From NCBI GenBank assembly GCA_903908495.1, contig CAIVSK010000014.1, forward strand, positions 1 through 64,000: a DNA stretch of 64,000 nt. The letters run 5' to 3'. A program made the position numbers and the translations under genes. This stretch comes from Akkermansiaceae bacterium. GTDB taxonomy: Bacteria > Verrucomicrobiota > Verrucomicrobiia > Verrucomicrobiales > Akkermansiaceae. This document shows, piece after piece, positions 36,701-44,800 of the stretch (its first letter is position 1; each line of letters opens with the position of its first letter). The notes below the pieces were generated by a model that made no database searches, was not told the DNA's origin, and worked only from the letters and a program-made list of their open reading frames with translations.

Positions 36701-37095
36701 ATTACCGCGCCGATCAGGAGGGGCCTACCTGGTTCCGCTACGCGCTGCGGCCGCACCGCGGCTATGATGCCGCCGCCGCCACACGCTTCGGGGTGGAGAG
36801 CACCCAGCCGCTTATCGCCGCGCCGGCCACCGCCGGCTTGCTGCCGGCTGCGGGCTGGCTGCGGCTGGACGGCGATCAGGTGATTGTATCGTCGCTCAAG
36901 CCTAGCGAGGACGGCCAAGCCTGCATGCTGCGGTTGTACAATCCAACCGAACAGGCGCAGACGACCACCTTGCATTGGAGCAAGCCCGTCGGCCAAACGT
37001 GGTTGTCCAGCGCCTTGGAAGAGCAGGGCCGGAATGCGCCCGCCGCGATCACGGTGCCGAAACTTGGAACGGTCACCTTGCGGGTGATGCCATAG
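33775..37095 (+). CDS. Secreted GH38-type alpha-mannosidase with an N-terminal PL4-like carbohydrate-binding domain
   Basis: A protein of 1106 residues from the ATG at 33775; 33763 is an alternative four codons earlier. The signal peptide ends near PAAEA. Residues about 27-195 (RTLWQIGKTDHSNAEFALAP, then a jelly-roll pattern ending GSWVLYDSVSLV) resemble the C-terminal domain of family 4 polysaccharide lyases. After a bridging beta domain the GH38 catalytic part begins at WEVYVLMHSHTDIGYTD, with metal ligands His304 and Asp306. It includes MMISDVPGMTWG with the probable nucleophile Asp421, and WTKGDNGPPDEG. The C-terminal third is the beta-rich mannosidase domain. It probably removes alpha-mannosyl residues from exported or environmental glycans. 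It is monocistronic or paired with the HupE-like gene 49 bp downstream. Confidence 0.85.
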   Translation: MKNIVIPLLVTACHGLLLAVVPAAEARTLWQIGKTDHSNAEFALAPNGFSQFKQDAFFVIGESDPHHDWPYVHPGPGDSWAGARPHTFTILFGVQGVPAAGECKLCFDLLDTQHSSPPKLHIEVNGTQFDQQMPAGAGDASVLGDPAKGKPYQFSVAFPADLLKPGNNQIDISNVAGSWVLYDSVSLVTQAAITTAPVVNFADVRSVRSTPALVDKGGKLFQPVALSVVCLGTPQDAAVCVNGAETGRVKLAQGSQEFETLVPAVDKVTQATISLVTDGKTLASRTLTLTPVRKWEVYVLMHSHTDIGYTDIQPNIEKKQAQNVIRALDLIRATKDYPAGAKFKWNLEVMWTADQFARVATPQQLREFDQAVRDGDIGVDAMYGNLLTGLCRYEEMVRQISYATTLGQRNGRQVDSMMISDVPGMTWGVVPALASHGVKYISNGPNASRTMDGDRIGYVRVQWENTPFYWESPSGTEKVLYWGAQGGYSFGHHFASIQQGLPFLLDRLEEQKYPYDIVQLRWTKGDNGPPDEGVMPALREWNAKYAYPKLVIATTSEAFHAFEKRYGDKLPTFRGDMTPYWEDGAGSSARETALNRHSVDRLLQAETLWAMRKPGAFPLAEFAVAWKNAAMYSEHTWGAHNSISQPDLAFVKNQWNYKQGYALTADRVSRELLGKALGGLGRGDGAVDVFNTASWERSDLVTLPKETRGDCVKDADGKPVPSQRLASGELAFLAGAVPPLGSKRFLIGSGTPGTAKAAVAATSLTTPLLQIKLDPASGDIVSLRREGIDGELANGKINNYIYLPGGNLKDAKPAGAAKISVKEAGPLVVSLLVESDAPGCNKLEREVRLIDGIDRVEIIDLVDKQALRAVEGVHFGFSFNIAEPKVHINSPGAIGQPEIDQLAGACKNWFSVERWVDISNATQGVTWSTADAPLMEMGGLTANLPRSQPDPNAYLKRIEPSATIYSWVMNNHWHTNYRADQEGPTWFRYALRPHRGYDAAAATRFGVESTQPLIAAPATAGLLPAAGWLRLDGDQVIVSSLKPSEDGQACMLRLYNPTEQAQTTTLHWSKPVGQTWLSSALEEQGRNAPAAITVPKLGTVTLRVMP

Positions 37096-37144
37096 ATTTG
37101 ACGCTTCTAACTCAGTGTATTCGAAGCCCGGCCGGAACCCCGAA

Positions 37145-38332
37145 ATGCGCCACCTGTTGCACGCAGGCTGGCTCGGGCTGTGGCTTTGGTGGGCCGCCGC
37201 GCTGCCGGTATTGGCGCATATAACTTCACTGCCGATGGCGACGGCGACCATCCAACCCGATGGCAAATATGCGCTCGATCTGACCTTTGACGTGCTGGCG
37301 TTCGCTCTCGACGATTTTCCGGAGAATGTCAACGATCTGGCAATGAACGAGTTGCTGGACGGGCCGGCTGCCACCTTGGATGCCCGGCTCGCCAGGGCGC
37401 AGGTGCGCTTCAAAAACGAGTTCGCGGTTTTGGAAAACGGAAAATCAGGCACTGTGGAGACCTTGGTCTTCCCCACCGTGGCTGATATCCAGCGCCATGC
37501 CGAGGCGTCGCCGTTGCTGCGGCTGCCGGTGATGTTAGTGCTCTCGCTGGACGGGCGCTTGCCGCAGGGGGCACGTTCCGTCGCCTTTCGATTGCCTGCC
37601 AAGTTGGGCATGGTTTCGCTGACCGTGGTCCGGCCTGAGCAGCCGATTGGTGTGTGGGTGGTCAATCCGGGCGAAGTCACGGCCCCCATGCCGGTGATGC
37701 TCGATGCCATGGCGTCGGCATCCGCTGCGGATGGCCCACCCCTTCCGGCCATCGCCGAGCCAAGCCGCTGGGAATGGGCGCGGCGCTACGTCGTGCTGGG
37801 CTATGTGCATATCCTGCCGCGGGGGCTGGATCATATTCTGTTTGTGCTCGGTCTTTTTTTGCTAGGCAACCGCCTGCGGCCCTTGCTCATGCAGGTGACG
37901 GCTTTTACGCTGGCCCATTCCATCACCCTCGCTCTATCAATGTACGGGATCATCCAGCTGCCTCCGCAAGTGGTCGAGCCCTTGATCGCGCTGTCGATCG
38001 CCTTGGTGGCCATGGAGAATCTCTTCACCGCAAAACTGCACCGCTGGCGCTTGTTTGTGGTGTTTGGCTTCGGTCTGATCCACGGTCTTGGCTTCGCCAG
38101 TGTTCTAACGGCGCTGGGGCTGCCGCGGCACGAGTTTGCCACCGCGCTGGTGTCGTTCAATCTCGGCGTCGAGGGTGGCCAGTTGTCGGTGATCGGCTTG
38201 GCGATGCTGGCGGTGGGCTGCTGGCGGCAGCGCTGGTGGTATCGCCGGGCCATTGTCCTGCCCGCGTCCGGGGCGATTGCCGCGGTGGGCTTGTTTTGGG
38301 CCATCCAACGCGTCTGGCTCTACAGCCGATGA
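37145..38332 (+). CDS. HupE/UreJ-2-family membrane protein with a large periplasmic domain
   Basis: 395 residues from the ATG at 37145. A signal peptide (ends LPVLA-HITS) is followed by about 190 residues of soluble, beta-type periplasmic domain. Then come six or so transmembrane helices beginning YVVLGYVHILPRGLDHILFVLGLFLLG, the GxxHIxxGxDHxLFVL motif of HupE/UreJ_2 proteins. FTLAHSITLALSMYG and FGLIHGLGFASVLTALGLP carry the further conserved histidines. Relatives are proposed metal (nickel or cobalt) transporters, but this long-ectodomain group is uncharacterised. It is far from the urease genes and has no metalloenzyme neighbour here. Confidence 0.83.
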   Translation: MRHLLHAGWLGLWLWWAAALPVLAHITSLPMATATIQPDGKYALDLTFDVLAFALDDFPENVNDLAMNELLDGPAATLDARLARAQVRFKNEFAVLENGKSGTVETLVFPTVADIQRHAEASPLLRLPVMLVLSLDGRLPQGARSVAFRLPAKLGMVSLTVVRPEQPIGVWVVNPGEVTAPMPVMLDAMASASAADGPPLPAIAEPSRWEWARRYVVLGYVHILPRGLDHILFVLGLFLLGNRLRPLLMQVTAFTLAHSITLALSMYGIIQLPPQVVEPLIALSIALVAMENLFTAKLHRWRLFVVFGFGLIHGLGFASVLTALGLPRHEFATALVSFNLGVEGGQLSVIGLAMLAVGCWRQRWWYRRAIVLPASGAIAAVGLFWAIQRVWLYSR

Positions 38333-38402
38333 AAATTGCGGGGGAATCGAATATGCCAAGGTATATCTATCGCGGACGGAAATTCCGATAGACCATCCTG
38401 CG

Positions 38403-38714
38403 ATGTTTGAAGTCTACAAGACCGAATTTGAGGCAGACCGGCCGTCGTGTCGGCCTCCAACCGCCTTTCCTAATGTGGCGACTTGTCGCGTCAGGGATGC
38501 CGGGCTGGGCGGGCTGCTGGATTGTTTGGGCTTGGATTCCAGTGATTGCCCCCATCACCTCAGCTTTGGCTTCGGCCATCATTTTTGTCTGCATCCGAGC
38601 GCTGCGGAGACATTGCCGCGATCGGAGGCTGAAGGTCGCGCCGGAGCCCGCCAAACCCTACGAGGGTCGGCATGTTGGCCGGGGTCATCCGGAGAAAGTG
38701 CCGCATCCGCGTGA
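38403..38714 (+). CDS. Possible small Cys/His-rich protein
   Basis: This is a weak candidate of 103 residues between the HupE-like gene and the convergent LysM gene, ending 7 bp before the latter's stop. Its middle has a run of cysteines and histidines (DCLGLDSSDCPHHLSFGFG, then HHFCLHPS) that could bind metal. A second frame over the same bases encodes a hydrophobic helix, so which frame is used, if either, is unclear. A small inverted repeat (TCTATCG/CGATAGA at 38366-38392) just upstream may end the preceding gene. Confidence 0.33.
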   Translation: MFEVYKTEFEADRPSCRPPTAFPNVATCRVRDAGLGGLLDCLGLDSSDCPHHLSFGFGHHFCLHPSAAETLPRSEAEGRAGARQTLRGSACWPGSSGESAASA

Positions 38715-38721
38715 TGGGTGG

Positions 38722-40326
38722 TTAGTGCGCCTTCCACAGCAGCGCCGTGCCAGCGGGCATCAGGCGAGCGGCGCGGGCGATGTCCCAGTTGGCGAGGCGC
38801 AGCCCGCCGATGCCTTGTTGGGTGCTCATCCGGGCAGGGATGCTGGTGCCGTGCAAGCCGTAGGGCAGGGGATCGGTGCTGCCGGATTTGGCGAGGTTGA
38901 TCCAGATGATGCCAACGGGATTGTTGGGGCCGGGCGGGAGGTATTGTTCCTTTTCCAGGGCGGGCGCTACGGCGGGTTTTGCGGCCGCAACCTCAGTGCC
39001 TGGCGGCGCGGGTTTGTCTTTCGGGGTCTCACGCGCCTCACGTTTGGTGGCCATGCGCGGTTGCGGGATGGCATCCAGCACGGTCCATGAGCCGCGGCCA
39101 CGGAGGCCCGGGCGCGCCGAGGCGAGCGGCATGACGGCGATGAGTTTGCCGTCACGCGAGATTTCCAGGCGGGTCAATTCCACCACTGCGGCGGTGACCG
39201 GCTTGCGCGGATCGGCGGCCGGTTGCAGCGGGGACTCGAGTGCCTTGTCGATTTCAAACGGAATGACGTTGGGAACCACAAACTCGGCAGCGACGGCGGG
39301 CATGGGTTTCAATTGGGGGTTGATCCGGTGCAGCAGTGCTTCGTCGCAATGGAAGCGTTCCGCGACGAATTCCCACGCGCTGGTGTAGCCGAGGAAGCCC
39401 GCGGCAACCAGTTCGTCGATCGTGGCGGGTGGCGGCGGGGGCGGGATGTTGCCTGGCTTGGCGCTTTTCTTGCGGGCGGCGGGTGTCGCGCCGCCGCCGC
39501 CGCGTGTCGCCGTCACTTCGGCCTTGGGGGGCTTGATGAATTTAAAATCCTCCGCGCGCAGGCTGTAGCTCGTGTAAGGTTGCTTCAGTTCGGCCTCGGC
39601 TTTGGTTTGCAGCAACCCGGGGTCGGCGGCGTCGGCGTGCGTGTTTTCATAAATCTGGCGGACCTTGAGGAATGTGGGGCCGGACTTGCCGTCGATCGCG
39701 CCCGGCGCAAACATCTCCCGATCCAAAAACACCTGCTGCAGCACGTTATCAAGCTCGCGCTTCGCCTCGGCACCGGGCTCGGGATCGGGTTCCGCGGCCG
39801 GCTTGTCCGGCTTGTCCGGCTTGTCCGGCTTGTCCGGCTTGTCCGGCTTTTTCTTCCCGGCGACTTCCTTTTTCGGCTCCGCCGGCGGCGCTGCCAGCGT
39901 GAGCAGTTGCTCCAGGGTGGGAATGCGCAGCACCTGCCCGATGCCGATGCGGTCGTCCTTCAACTCGTTGAACTGCTTCAATTGCGCGGCGCTCATGCCG
40001 AATTTTCTCGCAATCTTGATGATTGCGTCGCCCTTCTTCACTTCATAGGTGTCTGGCCGCTGCGCTGAAGGCGGGGCCGCTTCCGCCGCGGGAGTGCCGG
40101 TCTTTTTGGGCACCAGCGCCTCCGGCAGCGGCATGCCCCAGTCCTTTGTCGCCGACGGCACGACCCACCATTTCCAATTGACGCCGAGTTCGAGGCCCGG
40201 TTCGACTCTGGACGAGGCGGTCGACGGTGTGCCGGGGGTTTGGGCAAACAAACTGGCGCACGCGAATCCGAGGATCGCGATCGGCGCCAGAGGACGCACA
40301 AGGGGGGCAAGCATGGAAGTCATCAT
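38722..40326 (-). CDS. Exported LysM protein with an L,D-transpeptidase-like domain lacking the catalytic cysteine
   Basis: 534 residues. A signal peptide ends near ASLFA. A LysM domain (about 92-136, DTYEVKKGDAIIKIARKFG) binds peptidoglycan. A Lys/Pro/Asp linker contains five PDK repeats. The C-terminal 150 residues follow the YkuD (L,D-transpeptidase) pattern: PNNPVGIIWINL, then YGLHGTS with His492. Where active enzymes have (S/T)HGC(I/V)R(L/M), this protein has GIGGLRL (505-511). The histidine is replaced by Ile506 and the nucleophilic cysteine by Gly508, while Arg510 is kept. It is therefore predicted to be catalytically inactive, perhaps a peptidoglycan-binding or regulatory protein in the periplasm. 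The frame is intact across the region and the HGT part is preserved, so simple decay is less likely. Confidence 0.83.
   Translation of the reverse strand: MMTSMLAPLVRPLAPIAILGFACASLFAQTPGTPSTASSRVEPGLELGVNWKWWVVPSATKDWGMPLPEALVPKKTGTPAAEAAPPSAQRPDTYEVKKGDAIIKIARKFGMSAAQLKQFNELKDDRIGIGQVLRIPTLEQLLTLAAPPAEPKKEVAGKKKPDKPDKPDKPDKPDKPAAEPDPEPGAEAKRELDNVLQQVFLDREMFAPGAIDGKSGPTFLKVRQIYENTHADAADPGLLQTKAEAELKQPYTSYSLRAEDFKFIKPPKAEVTATRGGGGATPAARKKSAKPGNIPPPPPPATIDELVAAGFLGYTSAWEFVAERFHCDEALLHRINPQLKPMPAVAAEFVVPNVIPFEIDKALESPLQPAADPRKPVTAAVVELTRLEISRDGKLIAVMPLASARPGLRGRGSWTVLDAIPQPRMATKREARETPKDKPAPPGTEVAAAKPAVAPALEKEQYLPPGPNNPVGIIWINLAKSGSTDPLPYGLHGTSIPARMSTQQGIGGLRLANWDIARAARLMPAGTALLWKAH
39801..39845 (-). 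repeat. Five tandem 9-bp repeats (GCTTGTCCG) in the LysM gene
   Basis: Five perfect head-to-tail copies of GCTTGTCCG encode the (PDK)5 linker after the LysM domain. Perfect identity at the DNA level suggests recent slippage, so linker length may vary between strains. Confidence 0.85.
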
Positions 40327-40419
40327 GCCGCAGCCCTGCCTTGCTGCAAAGCGAAATCAACGGCCCGGGTGATGAACCCTGCCGGCGAGCGCCCCTGCGC
40401 CCGCTCCCTCCCCCGCCCA

Positions 40420-41658
40420 TCAGAGATTCCGGCGCTTCCCGTCCTGACTTCTGGGCAAGCTGACCTTGAAAGTCGATCCACGGCCTGGCTCAGAAGTCAC
40501 GGTCAGCATGCCGCGATTGCGTTCCAGGATTTGCTTGCAGAACACGAGGCCCAGTCCGGTGCCCGTTTCTCCTGACGTGCCGGCGGTAGAGTGCGTGCTA
40601 TTCCCCGCCATCAACTGCTTGACTCGACCGGGCGATATTCCCAGTCCCGTGTCACGAACTTGGCATTCAACCACTTCTCCCTCCGCAAAAATCACGACAT
40701 CAACCGAGCCGCCCGGGCGAGTGAATTTGAGCGCGTTGGAGACCAAATTTTGAAACAACGATCGGCACATGTCGGCATCGGCATGCACCCGCAGAGGCTC
40801 ATCCGAATGAATCGTGAGATCGATTCCTTTTTGTTTAGCCACTGGGGAGAGCGTCGATTGCACCTCTTCCACCAAGAGGCCCAGATCAAAATCCGTTGTC
40901 CCCTTGGTGAAGCCCTTGCCCTCCAGCATGGCCCATTCCAGCATTTGCTCGACGAGGCGCAAGCCACCTTCCGCCGAAGTCGCCAAATCATCGGCCAGTT
41001 CCTTGATTTCTTCCCTCGGCATGTCCTCCCAACCCTCGCAGAGCATATGCGACAATCCGACAAGCCCGAAAAACGGCGTTTTCAAATCGTGGCTAAAGAT
41101 GGATAAGAGCCTGTCCTTGCTGGCATTGTTGCTGCGCAGATCCTGGCTGGTCTGATCCAATTCGTGCACGGTGCGGCGAAGTTCGAGCAATTGCATGACT
41201 TGATGGGAAAGAATTCCCAATGCCCTTTGTTGAAAGTCATTCAGCGCATTCGGCTTACTATCGATAGCACACAAGGTCCCCAGCGCGTGGCCGTCATGGC
41301 TGTAAATCGGCGCGCCGGCGTAAAAGCGAATATTCGGGGCTTGGGTCACCAGGGGATTGTCACAAAACCGCTCGTCCAAGCTGGCATCAGGAACAATGAA
41401 CAGCTGGCGGCCATGGATGGCATGGGCGCAGAAAGCCAGATCTCGCGAGGTTTCGGCGGCTTCCAATCCGACTCGGGCCTTAAACCATTGTCTGTCTGCA
41501 TCCACCAGGGTGATGACCGCAATGGGCGTATTGCAAATGGCCCCCGCCAATTCTACAATATCCTGATAGGCTTTTTCAACACCGGTATCCAATATCCGAT
41601 AGCTGTGCAAAGCCTCCAATCGTCCCGTTTCGTCAGCGGTGGGTGGGGCAATTTTCAT
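40420..41658 (-). CDS. GAF-domain sensor histidine kinase
   Basis: 412 residues with no signal peptide or membrane helix, so a soluble sensor. An N-terminal GAF domain spans about 25-165, with the typical VTLVDADRQWFKA-like start and GAPIYSHDGHALGTLCAIDSKP. A coiled connector leads to the HisKA domain, with phospho-acceptor His190 in IFSHDLKTPFFGL. The HATPase domain has the N-box LFQNLVSNALKF (301-312), DTGLG (336-340) and GTGLGL (366-371). No response regulator gene is adjacent, so it is an orphan kinase. The ATG at 41658 has no Shine-Dalgarno sequence. It is the gene upstream of the LysM gene on the same strand. Confidence 0.92.
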   Translation of the reverse strand: MKIAPPTADETGRLEALHSYRILDTGVEKAYQDIVELAGAICNTPIAVITLVDADRQWFKARVGLEAAETSRDLAFCAHAIHGRQLFIVPDASLDERFCDNPLVTQAPNIRFYAGAPIYSHDGHALGTLCAIDSKPNALNDFQQRALGILSHQVMQLLELRRTVHELDQTSQDLRSNNASKDRLLSIFSHDLKTPFFGLVGLSHMLCEGWEDMPREEIKELADDLATSAEGGLRLVEQMLEWAMLEGKGFTKGTTDFDLGLLVEEVQSTLSPVAKQKGIDLTIHSDEPLRVHADADMCRSLFQNLVSNALKFTRPGGSVDVVIFAEGEVVECQVRDTGLGISPGRVKQLMAGNSTHSTAGTSGETGTGLGLVFCKQILERNRGMLTVTSEPGRGSTFKVSLPRSQDGKRRNL

Positions 41659-41857
41659 GGGAAAAACTCTCTAAGGAGGTACTAGCTGTTCGGTCAGCGT
41701 TGTCAAGAGATTCCCCGATTCATGGCATTACGCGGGCACCCCGTTGCCCGGAATTTCCGGAAAATTCGGCGAGCTGTTTCCATTTCAGCACCAGAACCCG
41801 GCGGGCCGGGTGTGGCACGTTGAGCAACTGCCAAATGCTTACCGCAAAGAGCACTGC

Positions 41858-41875
41858 GGCCGGAAGCACCCGGCC
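41858..41875 (-). terminator. Possible hairpin after the beta-strand-repeat protein gene
   Basis: A perfect 6-bp GC stem (GGCCGG/CCGGCC) with a 6-nt loop lies 14 bp beyond the stop codon on the minus strand. No clear T-run follows. Confidence 0.35.
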
Positions 41876-41889
41876 ATGATGCACCAGGT

Positions 41890-44800
41890 TTACGGATTGC
41901 CGCTGGCCTGCACGCGGACGAATTTCCGGCTGCCATCAATGGCGATGGTGGCTTGCTTGAGGACGTATTCGGCGGAATAGACGCTGCTCTGGTCGGCGGC
42001 ATCGGTGATGACCGCGGCGCTGGTGGTCCATGGATCCGCGAGGGTGCTGCTCTCCTGGAGGATGTAGGTGGTGTTGGCCCGCTCGGACCAGCGCACGATC
42101 AAGCCACTCGGCGTGCTCTCGAAGGTGGTGAGTGCACCGGTGTTGGCGATGGGCGAGGTGCCGAACAGGTATTCCTGCAGGTTGCTGAAGCCGTCGCCAT
42201 CGGGGTCGGCCGTGGGGACGCGATCGGCTTCATTCGCAATCACCGACGACCAGGCGATGTAAGGATCGACGTACGGATTGGTGGTCACGGTGAGGATTCC
42301 CGTGCCTGAGAAGCGGGTGTCGTCCTGATGCGCGGCACTGGAACTGGTGCTGCCGTAGGTGCCCGCGAGTTGTTGGGTGCTGCCGAAATACAGCGTGCCC
42401 ACGACCTCATTGGCCCCGATCGCAACGTCGACTTTGCCGCCGTCGATGACCAGTTTGTTGGTGTCTACGATGGAAGTACCGCTCACTCCGAGCGTGCCCG
42501 CAGTGACGGTGGTGTCGCCGGTGTAGGTGTTGGCAGCGGTCAGCAACATCGTGCCGGCACCGGTCTTGGTCAGCGGGGAGGGGTTCCCGCCGACGTTTTG
42601 CAGGATCGAGTTGACCGTTAGATCAACATTGCTGTCAGCCGTGACATCGGCCACTTGGAAGGTGGTTCCCAACAATCCTAACGAGCCCAGCGAGATATTG
42701 GCATAAGCACCGGTTCCCGAGGTGGAAATGACCGTTGGAGTGGTGCTCACGCCCCCGACGACGACGGTTCCCACAAATGTCATGTTGGTGTTGAAACCAC
42801 CCGCCGTTGAGCCGGTGGTCACGTCGACGGTGGCACCATCCAGGTTGATGTTGGCGAGGAAGGCCAGGTTGACGCCTTCGCCGCCCCAGAGTTTGCCGCC
42901 CGGTTCAATCATGATGGTGGGGGCGAATTGCGGCATCACAAATGAGTTCCCCAGCGGCGCTATGCTGCCGACTCCCATGGTGGCACCGCTTAGCACGGTG
43001 ATCACGTTGGTGGGATCCATCGGACCGGCGACGCAGAACTGGCCGGCGGCGTTGCCTTCGCCGGTGGATAGGCCGTTGGAGTAGAACTTCAGGATGCCTT
43101 CCTTGATCACGGTGCCACCGGTGTAGCTGTTGGCGTTCAAGATGCCGTCCACATTGCAGAGGCTGATCATGCCGGTTCCCGTTTTCACGAGCTGGCCCTG
43201 GCCCGAGACGGTGCGGAAGAAATTCCACGCCCCCGCGAGTTCGAAGAAGGCTCCACTGGCGATGGAGACATTGGAATTCCAACTGCTTTGGTTGCTGACA
43301 AAATTCAGCTTCAAGGTGCCCGCGTTGATAGTGGTCGCACCATTGTAGCTAAATCCCTGGACCTGGGAGTTCTTGAATTCCTGGGTGCCGAGGCCGCTCT
43401 TGACGATGGACACGGCCCCCCCGATTTCCTGGCGGATGAGCCCGTAGAAACTGTAGGATGTGTCCACCGGAGTATTGATCGTCAGGGTGGCACCACCGAG
43501 CGAGGGAATGGCGACGTAGTCCGGCACCGTGGCGTCGTCATTCTGAATGATCGAGACAAACGTGTTGGTCGGGCTGTCCAGGCCGGCGATGGTTTGATGG
43601 GTGCCGCGCAGGTTGACTTTGGAATTGGCACCATTGGATGTCAGGTTGGTCAAGTGCAGCACGGAAGTCGGGCCGAACTGGTTGTCCGCTGCCATGTTCA
43701 AGAACACGGAACTCGCCCCGTCGCCCGCAATGTCGTCGCCCAAGTAGACATCCCCCGAGAGCGAAACACCGCTGGAATTGGCCGCATTGATCGTCCCCTG
43801 GGTCATCGTGGTGGCCCCTGAAAAGCTGTTGGTCCCGGTGAGCGTCAGCGCAGAGGTTCCCGACTTGAAGAGATTGAGCGGCCCGCTGATACTGCGGGTG
43901 AGGGTGAAATTCGCGGTGGTATTGATGCCCAGGCTGGCACCGCCGGCGAATCCGCCGAGGCCCACCGTGTTCAAATCATTGTCGGTGAATTCACCCGTGC
44001 CGCCGACATTGAAGCCCAGCGTCGCACCGGCGTCCACCAGCAGGTTAAAGCTGGTCCACGATGTGGTGGCACCGCCGTAGAGCGACTGCTCCTTGGCGAA
44101 CTGCAGCGTCCCGGCGCTGCCGGACGGTCCAACCAAAACATGGGTGGTGCCGGTATAGGTGTTCAATCCGCTGAGGGTCAGGGTGCTGTCACCATCTTTG
44201 ATGAGGCGGCCGCTGCCGGTTGCCTGTGCAATATTCCCCCCAAAGACCATGGCTTGGGACTTGATGGAACCGGTGCCGATAGTCAACGCCGTGTTGCTGA
44301 GGTTGACGGTTCCCGCGGTGCCGGTGAGGCCTGCTAGAAACGGTGCCGCGGTGGTGAAATTGGCCGTGCCAGCGGTCATTGCCAGCGAGGCGGCATTCAG
44401 CGCCAGATCGTCGCCGATATTGAGCGTGCCGTTGTTGACCGAGGCGGTGCCGGTGAACAGGGAAACGGCGGAATCCACGTTGTCGGCGTTGAGGCTGATA
44501 GTGCCCACTCCGCTCAGTACCAGGCCGGGGGATTCCAGGTCACCGTTGAATGTCAGGCTGCCCGGTCCCGACTGTGTCACACCGGTGGTGGCCTTGACGG
44601 GTCCGTTAAAGGTCGCCGCGCCGTTGCCGGTGGTGGAGGTGATGCCGTTGTTGACGGTGATCTTGCCACCGCTGAAGGCATAGGCCGCGGCCGTGCTGTT
44701 GGTGAACTTCAGCGACGATGCGCTCAGAGCGGTTGGAACCGTGATGTTGCGGTTGGCTCCACTGTCGGTGAAATTGAGTGGAGAGGTCGGATCGAAGTTG

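Noticed and set aside
38407..39090. 227-codon frame with a hydrophobic helix between the HupE-like and LysM genes
   Set aside because: Its second half is antisense to the LysM gene and has shadow composition. The helix alone is not enough support.
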